Below are positions 25,089 to 33,900 of a stretch of DNA of 50,317 bases, in pieces. This DNA comes from Balneolia bacterium (lineage in GTDB: Bacteria; Bacteroidota; Rhodothermia; Balneolales; Cyclonatronaceae). Under the pieces are notes generated by a model. The model saw nothing but the letters and a program-made list of their open reading frames with translations, did no database searches and was not told the DNA's origin. Positions within the stretch are counted from its first letter, which is position 1. Every line of letters begins with the position of its first letter. The stretch is taken from assembly GCA_022565795.1 (NCBI GenBank), contig JAIUMA010000018.1:1-50317 (forward strand). Direction: 5' to 3'. The translations under genes were made by a program, and so were the position numbers.

Positions 25089-27074
25089 TTGCCTGAACTA
25101 TCAGACAAAATGAAACAGAACCTGAGCGATGCGCTCAGCGAACTATCCGATTCAATGCCTGTACTCAGGCAGGAAAAGGTGAAAAAAGTACTCAGCCTAG
25201 CCGATCAGCTTACGGATACTCAGGAAGGAATTGAGCTACTTTATGAAGCGATACCTAAGCTGCATGAGGCCGGTGCCTTCTCCGAAAGTATGTGGGAAAA
25301 TCCGGAAAAACTTGTTCCGGCACTGGTCGGAGGTACGCTTAAAGCCGGCGGCCAGACCACCGTCATGGAGATTATGAGCGAACTTCGTATGCTTGCCATA
25401 AGTGAAAAGCGTATTAAAGTGAGCAACTTCTCTGATAAGCTCGCAAGCAGATTTCTGCGGTTTGTAATTGTAGCAAATCTGGATTTGATTTTTCCGGATG
25501 CCTCCGAAGAGTTAAGGGAACTCGACACGGTCACCACCCGTAAAATTACAGGTCTGTTTTCTTTTCTGAAGGAGTTTCTCCCGCTTGAAACCATTCGGGA
25601 AGACCTTGCAGAAGAAATTGATCAGATATGCCTGCAGCGTCCTGTTATCACTGAAAGAGCGCTTCATATTTTGAGTACGGTTCGTAACGAGCTAAAGCTG
25701 GATAATACTCATAAGGCTGACCGCAAACTGCTTAAATATGTTAACGCAGCATTTTCACCTACGGAGAAGTCGCGTTCATCTGATCCTGAAGCATATGCGG
25801 CATATTTAGAAAATGCCGATGAGGAAGAGCTTCATGCTGAGTCCGGAGCCATAGGATCAAGCATGCGGGATACCGGACTCTCATCCGAATATCACGCTGT
25901 GTTTCTTCGTAATGTGAGAAACCGCCCGGTATTGCTAAAAAGGGCTTTGGGTCTTGACAGCAGCGGCCGGGCCGAGCTGGATAAACACCGTGAGTTTGTA
26001 GCCAGGTTGATTGAAGAAGTCATTCATCCGGAAACCAGCCGTTCATGCTATGGTCTTGCACGGTTTCTTGAGCGGGCGCTGCTTTCGCATCAGCCGGTGA
26101 AAAGCGGACTTGAGCGCCTTCTCACGACAACGCTTCATCCTGAAGTAAGCAAGAATTTGCGGATATCACGACCTAAAGCGAACCTGAAACCGGAACAGCT
26201 TTTAGTTGCCGAATGCCTCGGTATTCTGGGGCAGCCGCTGGGTATTGGTCAGGGCTGGAATCCTACCTGCCAGTCGGCAAGGGGAATCAGCTTGTGGAGC
26301 AGGCATGCACCTGGCAAACTACTCAGGCTTATTGAAACAGCGGCGAAGACAAATAATCTAACGATGCGCTTCGAAGCTTATCTGCTTTCTTCATCCGAGC
26401 TTTCGGCAGGACTCGCCAAAAACTTCGACTACAACCTGGATGCCGTTTCCGTTGTTCTGGTGCCTCATCTTGATAAAATCTACAACCGCATGATGGAGCT
26501 GGCCGCACTTCGCGGGGAAGATCCGCACAAGTGGGTTAACCCGGCAATGTATGGCCACTGGATTCCGGTTGGGTTCATTTCAGCGTACGACGACGCTTCG
26601 CACTCCATTAAGGATTATGAAAAGTTTCTCAGAACATTCTATATAACGCATCATCCCGGATACAACGGCGGTCATGATTTAGTCTACCCGAATCCGGTGG
26701 GTATTTTTCTTACCGGAGCAAACGGTGCGCTGCTTGGGTTCCATGCCGTTTCAATTCTGAGAGTTGCCAAATATGAAAATGAGTACAGAATCTATTTCCT
26801 GAATCCGAATAATGAAGGTCGCCAGCAATGGCAGTCGGATATCCGGCCTACCGTATCCGGACACGGAGAACGGGTCGGAGAATCTTCGCTGCCGTTTTTC
26901 CAGTTTGCATCACGATTGTATGCGTTTCATTTCAATCCAAGCGATATGAAAGATCTCAACGAGGTGCGTAAGGAAGAAATTGATCAGGTAGCAGAAATTG
27001 CTAAAAATAGCTGGGGAGTATCCTATACCTGGACAGCCGGCACCGAACTTGGTTTAACCTCTCTTTTGCACTAA
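25089..27074 (+). CDS. Uncharacterised 661-aa protein with papain-like Cys/His/Asn signature
   Basis: I do not recognise the family. Residues 1-370 are almost all helical-looking and contain no signal peptide or membrane segment. The C-terminal 280 residues carry GWNPTCQSARGISLW (Cys394), ALLGFHAVSILRVAK (His552) and YRIYFLNPNNEGRQ (Asn572), in the order and context of papain-fold peptidases and transglutaminase-like enzymes (Cys at a helix start, His in a G-x-HAV strand, Asn/Asp after an aromatic strand). The frame opens with TTG at 25089; the ATG at 25110 would remove seven residues. It sits between an ATP-grasp ligase and a racemase-like gene. A peptidase or acyltransferase role is an inference from motif order only. 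Confidence 0.75.
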   Translation: MPELSDKMKQNLSDALSELSDSMPVLRQEKVKKVLSLADQLTDTQEGIELLYEAIPKLHEAGAFSESMWENPEKLVPALVGGTLKAGGQTTVMEIMSELRMLAISEKRIKVSNFSDKLASRFLRFVIVANLDLIFPDASEELRELDTVTTRKITGLFSFLKEFLPLETIREDLAEEIDQICLQRPVITERALHILSTVRNELKLDNTHKADRKLLKYVNAAFSPTEKSRSSDPEAYAAYLENADEEELHAESGAIGSSMRDTGLSSEYHAVFLRNVRNRPVLLKRALGLDSSGRAELDKHREFVARLIEEVIHPETSRSCYGLARFLERALLSHQPVKSGLERLLTTTLHPEVSKNLRISRPKANLKPEQLLVAECLGILGQPLGIGQGWNPTCQSARGISLWSRHAPGKLLRLIETAAKTNNLTMRFEAYLLSSSELSAGLAKNFDYNLDAVSVVLVPHLDKIYNRMMELAALRGEDPHKWVNPAMYGHWIPVGFISAYDDASHSIKDYEKFLRTFYITHHPGYNGGHDLVYPNPVGIFLTGANGALLGFHAVSILRVAKYENEYRIYFLNPNNEGRQQWQSDIRPTVSGHGERVGESSLPFFQFASRLYAFHFNPSDMKDLNEVRKEEIDQVAEIAKNSWGVSYTWTAGTELGLTSLLH

Positions 27075-27137
27075 AGTTCGAAGCCGAATACACGAACAGG
27101 ACTACCTAAGGAAAAATGAATTGAAGGAAAACATAAA

Positions 27138-28298
27138 ATGGTCAAACACTCATCCCGAATTGAACTTAGCCAGTCGGCTTTAAAGACGAATTTTAAATTT
27201 ATCAGAAACAAGATTGGTGAGAAGCCGATTATCTCATCCGTTGTTAAGGCGAATGCATTCGGCCATGGAATAGATCCGTTCGTTTCTATGGCTGAAGACT
27301 GCGGTATTAACCATTTTGCCGTCGCCTCGAGTTATGAAGCCTGGGAAGTAATCCAGGCCAGAAAACGTCCCGAAAGCAAAGTGATGATAATGGGTATACT
27401 GTACGAATCGGACCTTGACTGGGTTATTAAAAACGGTGTTGAGTTCTTTGTGTATGATTTCAGAAGGCTGGAGCAGGCCAGAAATGCAGCTAAAAGGCTT
27501 GGCAAAAAAGCCATTATCCACCTCGAGGTTGAGACGGGCGGCAACCGAACTGGTTTAAGCGACAAAGAGCTGATGCCATCGCTGCGATTCCTCAAAAACA
27601 ATCAGGACTTTCTTCAGTTTGAAGGATTCTGCACACACTTTGCCGGTATTGAAAGTCTGGCAAATCAGTTTCGTGTGCAGCGCCAGCTCAAGAAGTTTAA
27701 TGAGCTTTATGCCAGAGTTAAAAAGTTTGGTTATCTTCCCAGATTAAAGCATACGGCCTGCTCTGCTGCCGCACTGGCGTTTCCTGAAACGGTGATGGAT
27801 CTCGTTCGGGTAGGAACGGCTCAGTTTGGTCTCTGGCCAAGTCCGGATATCTATAACCTTCATCTTATGGAAGCCAAAAAGGTGAAGGATGCGCCACTGA
27901 AGCGAATTCTTACCTGGAAGACAGACATCATGCATCTCAAAGAGATTAAGAAAGATGAGTTTGTCGGTTATGGAACCAGTTATCAGGCGCCACGGGATAT
28001 GCGCATTGCTGTTATACCGATTGGCTACAGCAACGGATATCCACGTTCGCTATCCAATAAAGGTCAGGTTTTGATAAACGGCAAGAAGGCTGCTGTTGTA
28101 GGGCTCATTAATATGAATGTATTTATGGTTGATGTAACTCATATTCGTGATGTGGAGCTCACAGACGATGTAACCCTTATTGGTCGTGAAAAGCACAATT
28201 CTATTACAATTAAATCATTTTCAGAGTTTACAAACGCTATTAACAACGAGCTGGTTAGCCGCTTGCCTTCTGCTGTGCCGCGAAAAAGAGTGCGTTAA
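27138..28298 (+). CDS. Alanine-racemase-like PLP enzyme
   Basis: A fold-type III PLP enzyme of the alanine racemase family, 386 residues. The PLP lysine is Lys37 in VVKANAFGHG, Arg137 in VETGGNRTGL should contact the cofactor or substrate, and the second catalytic base is Tyr282 in FVGYGTSYQA. In the C-terminal domain the usual C-M-D-Q loop reads N-M-N-V (325-328), which may alter substrate choice. No signal peptide. Last gene of the ATP-grasp operon, 63 bases after the papain-like gene. It could be a second alanine racemase or a racemase for another amino acid serving the ligase. Confidence 0.82.
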   Translation: MVKHSSRIELSQSALKTNFKFIRNKIGEKPIISSVVKANAFGHGIDPFVSMAEDCGINHFAVASSYEAWEVIQARKRPESKVMIMGILYESDLDWVIKNGVEFFVYDFRRLEQARNAAKRLGKKAIIHLEVETGGNRTGLSDKELMPSLRFLKNNQDFLQFEGFCTHFAGIESLANQFRVQRQLKKFNELYARVKKFGYLPRLKHTACSAAALAFPETVMDLVRVGTAQFGLWPSPDIYNLHLMEAKKVKDAPLKRILTWKTDIMHLKEIKKDEFVGYGTSYQAPRDMRIAVIPIGYSNGYPRSLSNKGQVLINGKKAAVVGLINMNVFMVDVTHIRDVELTDDVTLIGREKHNSITIKSFSEFTNAINNELVSRLPSAVPRKRVR

Positions 28299-28448
28299 CT
28301 CTTAACGGACACCGGCTTCATAAACCACGTATTTCTGAATGGATAGTGATAACGGCTTTCTTTATCTTAAGATTTATTAATAATAAGGCGCTCAATAAAG
28401 CACCGCTGCTGTTATTAAGTATATTTATCAATATTTAAATTGTGCCCC

Positions 28449-30551
28449 ATGCAGGATATGTTTGAGAATCTTCCGGGATTGTTGTTTAGCTACAGCCTTA
28501 AAGTGGAAAAAAGAGAATTTAAGTTTCTGAAGACAGCCGGAGCTTTAGATGTAATACCCGGCGTATCGGCAGATCAGTTTGAAACAAATCCCGAGCTTTT
28601 CTTCAGTAAGATTCACTCCGGGGATCAGTCACGCTTTTGGGATGTAATTGTTCAGGAGGCTCTGGCCGGAAACGACTGGGGCTGCACCTTTCAGGTTTCC
28701 GATGGCGAAGATTCGATTTGGATGGACTGCTCGGCAAACGTTAAGCAAATTGATTCACAGGGATGCAGTGGTCATGGAATTATTACTCCAATGAGAAATG
28801 TCCATTTAAGCCTAAAGAAGAGTGAAGAACAGCTCCAAAAGCTGAATCAGCTGAATCAGCTCACTTCAGATATTGCGGCTACGCTTGTTCAGTCGGTTCA
28901 TGGTGAAGTGTTTGCTTCAATAGAAAATACACTAAGGCGTCTCGGGGAATATAGTAATACAGACCGTGTTTACATATTTGAGTATGATAAGTCCCGTGAT
29001 GTAATCAACAATACGTTTGAGTGGTGCGCTTCCGGAATAAGTGCGGAGATGGAAAACCTGCAGGGGCTTCCGTTTGGCATGATTCCTGACTGGAAAGAGA
29101 ATTTCACTCAAAATAAACCGGTGTACATTCCAAATGTCACTTTGCTGGGCCCGGATAAACAGCAGTTACGCGATGTGCTTGAGCCACAGGAAATCAAATC
29201 TTTACTTGCAACCCCCATGTACAGCGGGGAAACCTTTATCGGATTTATCGGCTTCGATTCGGTTCGTGGTCTCAGAGACTGGAGTGAGGGAGAAATTCAG
29301 CTTATACAGCTGGCAGGTAATATCATAGCGGGTACGATTTATAGGACGAGATTTGAGAACGAGCTGATTGCGGCCAGAAAAGCAGCGGAGGAAGCCAACC
29401 TTTCAAAATCTGAGTTTCTGGCCAACATGAGCCACGAAATAAGAACGCCCATGAACGCAATTCTGGGCTTCAGTGAAATAATGCTGAATACAGCAGAAAC
29501 GGAGCGCGACAAAAACTACCTGGGTACAATTACCAGCGCGGGACGCACGCTTCTGGCACTGATCAATGATATTCTGGACCTGTCGAAAGTTGAGTCAGGC
29601 AAGGTTAAGCTCCAGCCGGTTCCTACAGACCTTTCGATGCTTTTTGAAGAGCTGACCGGGCTCTTTGATACCACTGCCGGAGAAAAGGGGCTTGAGCTCC
29701 ATACGGAAATTGACAGGAAACTACCTCAGGTAGTGCTCATCGATGCGGTAAGGCTAAGACAAGTGCTTTATAACCTCATCGGTAACGCCATCAAATTCAC
29801 CTATGAAGGCAGCGTAAAAATCTTTGTGCGCTATGTAGATAAGGATGAACACAACCCAGTAAACAGGCTGGAAATTTCGGTATCAGATACGGGGGTGGGA
29901 ATTGCTCAGGAGCATCAGCATGATATTTTTGAATCCTTCTTCCAGATCGAAACAGGATATACCAGAAAAGAGGGCGGAACCGGACTCGGGCTCACCATCA
30001 CCAGGAAAGTGGTTGAGCTGATGGGTGGCAGCATCTCCTTAATGAGCAACCCGGGTCGCGGCTCAACATTTACCATCACGTTTAAAGACATAGAAACCTC
30101 GGCTCTGAAGTTAAGACGAGATACGACATACGACTGGAGCAAAGTAAAAATAACGTTCAATCCGGCAAAAGTTTTGATAGTAGATGATGTGCTCATGAAC
30201 CGCAAACTGGTATCGGCGTTTTTAAAAACCTTCGATTTCGACTTACATGAGGCTGTTAACGGTAAAGAGGCCGTAAAGAAAGCAAAAGAAATCATACCGG
30301 ATATAATACTCATGGATCTTCGAATGCCGGAGATGAGCGGATATGATGCGACCAGAGTACTAAGTAATCTTGGGGCTACATCACATATACCGATTGTTGC
30401 GTTTACGGCTTCGGCCATGAGCCATGAAGATGAGCTCATTAAGCAGCTTTTCGACGGATACCTCAGGAAGCCCGTTTCCAGGTACGAGCTACTTACCATG
30501 CTGGCTAACCATCTTGAGCACGAGATTGAGGAAAGCATAGAAAAAGAATAA
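28449..30551 (+). CDS. Cytoplasmic hybrid histidine kinase (PAS-GAF-HisKA-HATPase-REC)
   Basis: A 700-residue sensor kinase without membrane segments. A PAS-like domain covers about 1-120, a GAF domain about 130-300 (EYSNTDRVYIFEYDKSRD and LLATPMYSGETFIGFIGFDS), then HisKA with His329 in ANMSHEIRTPMNAILGF, the ATPase domain (NLIGNAIKFTYEG; SDTGVGI; GGTGLGLTI) and a C-terminal receiver with Asp623 in ILMDLRMPEMSG. A phosphotransfer or output domain is missing, so a partner elsewhere is required. The start ATG at 28449 or 28458 is preferred over TTG at 28440. It follows the racemase-like gene by 150 bases with its own leader, so a link is possible but not shown. Confidence 0.92.
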   Translation: MQDMFENLPGLLFSYSLKVEKREFKFLKTAGALDVIPGVSADQFETNPELFFSKIHSGDQSRFWDVIVQEALAGNDWGCTFQVSDGEDSIWMDCSANVKQIDSQGCSGHGIITPMRNVHLSLKKSEEQLQKLNQLNQLTSDIAATLVQSVHGEVFASIENTLRRLGEYSNTDRVYIFEYDKSRDVINNTFEWCASGISAEMENLQGLPFGMIPDWKENFTQNKPVYIPNVTLLGPDKQQLRDVLEPQEIKSLLATPMYSGETFIGFIGFDSVRGLRDWSEGEIQLIQLAGNIIAGTIYRTRFENELIAARKAAEEANLSKSEFLANMSHEIRTPMNAILGFSEIMLNTAETERDKNYLGTITSAGRTLLALINDILDLSKVESGKVKLQPVPTDLSMLFEELTGLFDTTAGEKGLELHTEIDRKLPQVVLIDAVRLRQVLYNLIGNAIKFTYEGSVKIFVRYVDKDEHNPVNRLEISVSDTGVGIAQEHQHDIFESFFQIETGYTRKEGGTGLGLTITRKVVELMGGSISLMSNPGRGSTFTITFKDIETSALKLRRDTTYDWSKVKITFNPAKVLIVDDVLMNRKLVSAFLKTFDFDLHEAVNGKEAVKKAKEIIPDIILMDLRMPEMSGYDATRVLSNLGATSHIPIVAFTASAMSHEDELIKQLFDGYLRKPVSRYELLTMLANHLEHEIEESIEKE

Positions 30552-30707
30552 ACGGCTTCGTTGCATACGTGGTTATCTATCAGACTCCGGCCATCCATCT
30601 GGTCTGAAGTCGATTATTTTGCTATTTTAGCCGACTTTTACGCAGGTTAAGCCGTTCATACCGGTCGCCTGAAAATGCAACGCTGAAAACCTCTTTAAAC
30701 CCCGCAG

Positions 30708-31619
30708 ATGAACGCTTTCTCTGAGTACTGCCGACAGATTGCACGTACCCGCTGGTTCAACAACTTTATTCTGATCGTAATTCTTGCAGCCGGTGTGCTT
30801 GTAGGTATACAAACCTATGGCGAACAGGTAGCCGAATACAAAACGCTCCTGCTGATTATCGATCAGATTATTCTGTTCATCTTTTTGGTAGAGATTATCA
30901 TCAAGATGGCGGCAGAGGGGAATAGACCTTTGCGGTACTTCAAAGACCCATGGAATATTTTTGATTTCAGCATTGTGTTCGTCTGTTACGCGGCCATGCT
31001 GCTGCCGGACGTTGATGGCTTCATGGTTGCTGTACTTCGTCTTGCCCGTGTGCTTCGCGTATTCCGTCTGGTGCGAACCATCCCGAAGCTTCAGCTTTTG
31101 GTAAACGCCCTGCTGAAATCGATCCCGTCTATTGGCTATGTGGGCGTACTTCTTGGGGTGATATTCTACATTTACGCTACTATGGGCGTCTTCATGTTCT
31201 ACACGAATGATCCCGTGCACTTCGGCAACCTGCAGCTTAGTCTGTTATCGCTGTTCAGAATTGTGACGCTGGAAGACTGGACCGACATCATGTACATTAA
31301 TATGTACGGGTGCGATCATACTATTTGGGGCTATACAGAGGCTGATGGCTGCGTGGCGCCACAGGCGTATGGCGTTTGGGCGGCTCTTTACTTTGTCTCT
31401 TTTGTTATGATAGGCACCATGGTTGTCCTGAACCTTTTCATTGGTGTAATTATGAATAGTATGGATGAGGCTAAGTCTGATGCATTCGATGAGGCTTACG
31501 CGCTACGTGACCGCAGCGCCGACAAGACCGAAGAGGATGAACTGCTCGAGCTGTCCCAAAAAATGGATGAGCTAAAAAAGCAGATCGATATGCTGGCCTA
31601 TAAACGAACCCGGAAATAA
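30708..31619 (+). CDS. Single-domain voltage-gated cation channel with acidic filter
   Basis: A tetrameric-type channel of the NaChBac/Nav family, 303 residues. S1-S4 lie in residues 18-128; S4 carries Arg at every third position (111, 114, 117, 120, 123). The pore helix is followed by the filter TLEDWTD (187-193), then an unusually long extracellular turn with Cys202 and Cys215, which could form a disulfide, then S6 (AALYFVSFVMIGTMVVLNLFIGVIMNSM). The C-terminus is an acidic coiled coil (VDxx-like ELSQKMDELKKQIDML) suited to tetramer assembly. NaChBac-type sodium channels have TLESW; the extra acids here favour calcium or mixed permeability, an inference. Confidence 0.9.
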   Translation: MNAFSEYCRQIARTRWFNNFILIVILAAGVLVGIQTYGEQVAEYKTLLLIIDQIILFIFLVEIIIKMAAEGNRPLRYFKDPWNIFDFSIVFVCYAAMLLPDVDGFMVAVLRLARVLRVFRLVRTIPKLQLLVNALLKSIPSIGYVGVLLGVIFYIYATMGVFMFYTNDPVHFGNLQLSLLSLFRIVTLEDWTDIMYINMYGCDHTIWGYTEADGCVAPQAYGVWAALYFVSFVMIGTMVVLNLFIGVIMNSMDEAKSDAFDEAYALRDRSADKTEEDELLELSQKMDELKKQIDMLAYKRTRK

Positions 31620-31640
31620 AGTTCGATTAGAAATCCGGAC

Positions 31641-32192
31641 TTATTTGCCGAATGGAAACATGCGATAGATATCCCAGTGCTTTCCATTATGCTTCAGCAG
31701 CGTGAGATTGTCTGCGGTGAAATGACCTTGAAACGGACGTACTTTTAACTCAAGCCAGGCGCGGTTAAACGCCTCCTCCGTGAGATCACGCGTTGCGATC
31801 GTCATATGCGGGTGAATTCTCCCGGAAACCTGCTTGTCGGTTAGTCCGGTCTTAATTAGTAAAAATGGCCTCAATCGGTGATGAAGCTCGTTTATCGGCT
31901 CATGATTCATCACCCTTACAAAAAGCACCCTTGGCGGAAAACAGTCGAAGCCGTTTAGATCAACCTCAAACGGTGCAGATTCAGCAGCACACTCTTCAAG
32001 GGACACGATGATGCGCTGCTCGTCCGATTCCTGCATCCGGAAAGGCATCTGCAGGGTGATATGAGCAGGCGATTTCAGCGCATGAGATGCTCCGAAGCGC
32101 TCCTTCATCTCGAGCTTCAGGGCTTTCACCCGTTCTCGAAGCTCTTCACCAGGCAGTAGTGCGATATAGTATAGTTGAAGCTTATTACTCAT
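31641..32192 (-). CDS. 2'-5' RNA ligase / cyclic phosphodiesterase-like (2H) protein
   Basis: A 183-residue 2H-superfamily protein. The two catalytic H-x-T/S motifs are AHITL (His44, Thr46) and PHMTIA (His129, Thr131). Members hydrolyse or ligate 2',5' and cyclic phosphate ends of RNA or nucleotides. Both motifs are intact. It is convergent with the channel gene (22 bases apart) and stands alone. Confidence 0.85.
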   Translation of the reverse strand: MSNKLQLYYIALLPGEELRERVKALKLEMKERFGASHALKSPAHITLQMPFRMQESDEQRIIVSLEECAAESAPFEVDLNGFDCFPPRVLFVRVMNHEPINELHHRLRPFLLIKTGLTDKQVSGRIHPHMTIATRDLTEEAFNRAWLELKVRPFQGHFTADNLTLLKHNGKHWDIYRMFPFGK

Positions 32193-32402
32193 TGGTGTCC
32201 GGAATCATATAGTCTTTTCTGATTAACACAAACATCTAAGCATCTGATACGATTCCTTTGGCACAATGCTGACCAAAATGTTAGTCCACATCTGTAGTTG
32301 ATACGTTATCCGTCTGATAAATCAGTTTCCAATGGATAGTATTTATTTGCGCTCTGTGATACTACGATAACGATTTACTTGTAGTTTTTCCTTCCAGAAA
32401 TA

Positions 32403-32440
32403 AAAAAGCCTTCTCTGCTGTGGCCGGCAGAGAAGGCTTT
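32403..32440 (-). terminator. Terminator of the phosphatase gene
   Basis: A 14-bp perfect stem (AAAGCCTTCTCTGC with its complement) with an 8-base loop; on the minus strand it is followed by six T residues. It lies 34 bases after the phosphatase stop. The rest of 32193-32402 shows no gene. Confidence 0.88.
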
Positions 32441-32473
32441 GCGCTGACTTGTTGTGCTGTTAACAAGTGCAGG

Positions 32474-33808
32474 TTAGGGTGCAGCTTCCTGCTGCCAGGG
32501 AATGGCCATACTGTGGGTATTTAGGTCAGTATGGGGCGTAGCCGGGTACTCATCGATAACTTCGCCATCGATGCTTATCATCATAAAGTGCTGGTGAGGG
32601 CCGTGTATAGTACCGATGATGGCACCACGCTGGGATTTAGCACGCTTCAGATACCATGCAGTACCTTCGTGGTCGCGACCCAGCGGGCGGCTCGAAACGC
32701 CCCAGTTGCCATCACCTAAATAGACAACTCCGGTCGGGTCGATTTGCCCGTTTCGAATTGGGAACGTGCGTTTGTAAACATGATCGTGGTTTTCGAAAGC
32801 GACCCGTACGCCATATTCCTCAAAAAGGGGCACAAAGTTTTCGCGAACTTTAACTTGTAGTGAGCCCTCCGGGCTGCGTACCGACGGAAATGCAGGAACA
32901 TGATACGCAGGGAAGACATGAGGCACGTGGGTTCTTTCGGCGAGCGCCTGCTCCAGCCATTCGCTTTGCTGACCTTCAACCGGATTGGTATGATCGGTAT
33001 CGAGCAGTATGATGCTCATATAGTCGCCAAAGTCCAGCGCACCGTAGCCTGGCTGTCCCGGGAATGCAAACAGCTCGTAGTAGTAGGGCGCATATGCAGC
33101 CCGGATTTCATCGGTTTGCTCGTATTCCGGCAGAGGCGTTCCTGCACGATCTTCGCGCCAGTAGTAGCCGCCTTTCACCTCGTGGTTTCCAATCGAAGCC
33201 AGAATGGGAATCTGGCGCCCGTCCGGGGCTATGAGCGTATTCATCACAGAATCCATAAAGTCGAACCAGCGGTAGTTTCTGTCTGGCTGACCGTTAGCAT
33301 AGGCCAGGTCGCCTCCCCACACGATAAAGTCAGGGTCGTACTGCACTACCCGGCGATTCATCTCATCCATCCATTCTATTCGATGGCGAACATCCCCGCC
33401 GGAGGCAAAACGGATGGGGCGGTTTGCGGTTTCCGGCATAGTTCGGAAAAAGCGCACGCGGGTGTAGTCGCCTACCCGGAATTCGTACATGGTGTCCGGC
33501 GAAAGACCCGTGACCTCAACGCGGTGGATGAGACGCTCGGAATACGGATAGTCCCTGTTTCCGCCTGACACAATTTGCCATTCGTCGCCGCCTTTCTCAC
33601 GATAAACAAGGGTCGAATTAGTATCATTGGTACCAGTGTGCCAGTCGATGGTCATAGTAGTAAGCGGATCCTGCTGCCAACTTAGAATCATCCCGAGGGG
33701 ATCGAAGGATGAAGAGCCTTCAGAATAAACTTTAGGAGAAAGTGATAATCCTGAAATGAGAAGGATTAGTATCAGTTTTGCAGCTTTTGATGTGTTTTGA
33801 AGCATCAT
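32474..33808 (-). CDS. Purple-acid-phosphatase-like metallophosphoesterase, exported
   Basis: An exported phosphatase of about 444 residues. ATGs at 33808 and 33805 precede a clear signal peptide (LILILLISGLSLSPKVYS); the upstream extension is dropped. A fibronectin-like N-domain (about 35-120) is followed by the calcineurin-like domain with metal motifs GGDVRH, WGGDLAYANG, GNHEVKGG, AYHVPAF and ENHDHVYKR. These are the five dinuclear-site blocks of purple acid phosphatases, all present. It follows the TonB receptor gene by 92 bases behind a terminator. A role in scavenging phosphate from organic phosphates taken up or held by the receptor is plausible. Confidence 0.9.
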   Translation of the reverse strand: MMLQNTSKAAKLILILLISGLSLSPKVYSEGSSSFDPLGMILSWQQDPLTTMTIDWHTGTNDTNSTLVYREKGGDEWQIVSGGNRDYPYSERLIHRVEVTGLSPDTMYEFRVGDYTRVRFFRTMPETANRPIRFASGGDVRHRIEWMDEMNRRVVQYDPDFIVWGGDLAYANGQPDRNYRWFDFMDSVMNTLIAPDGRQIPILASIGNHEVKGGYYWREDRAGTPLPEYEQTDEIRAAYAPYYYELFAFPGQPGYGALDFGDYMSIILLDTDHTNPVEGQQSEWLEQALAERTHVPHVFPAYHVPAFPSVRSPEGSLQVKVRENFVPLFEEYGVRVAFENHDHVYKRTFPIRNGQIDPTGVVYLGDGNWGVSSRPLGRDHEGTAWYLKRAKSQRGAIIGTIHGPHQHFMMISIDGEVIDEYPATPHTDLNTHSMAIPWQQEAAP

Positions 33809-33835
33809 ATTGTGTTTTTGATATTCAGTTGGATT

Positions 33836-33870
33836 AAAAATCACCGACCGGAATTCCTCCCGGCCGGTGA
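33836..33870 (-). terminator. Hairpin between the TonB receptor and phosphatase genes
   Basis: On the minus strand TCACCGGCCGG pairs with CCGGTCGGTGA (one mismatch) and is followed by TTTTT. It lies 31 bases after the receptor stop. It may give the receptor higher expression than the phosphatase. Confidence 0.75.
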
Positions 33871-33900
33871 TGCTTTTTTTACGTCAATCAGATCTTCGGT

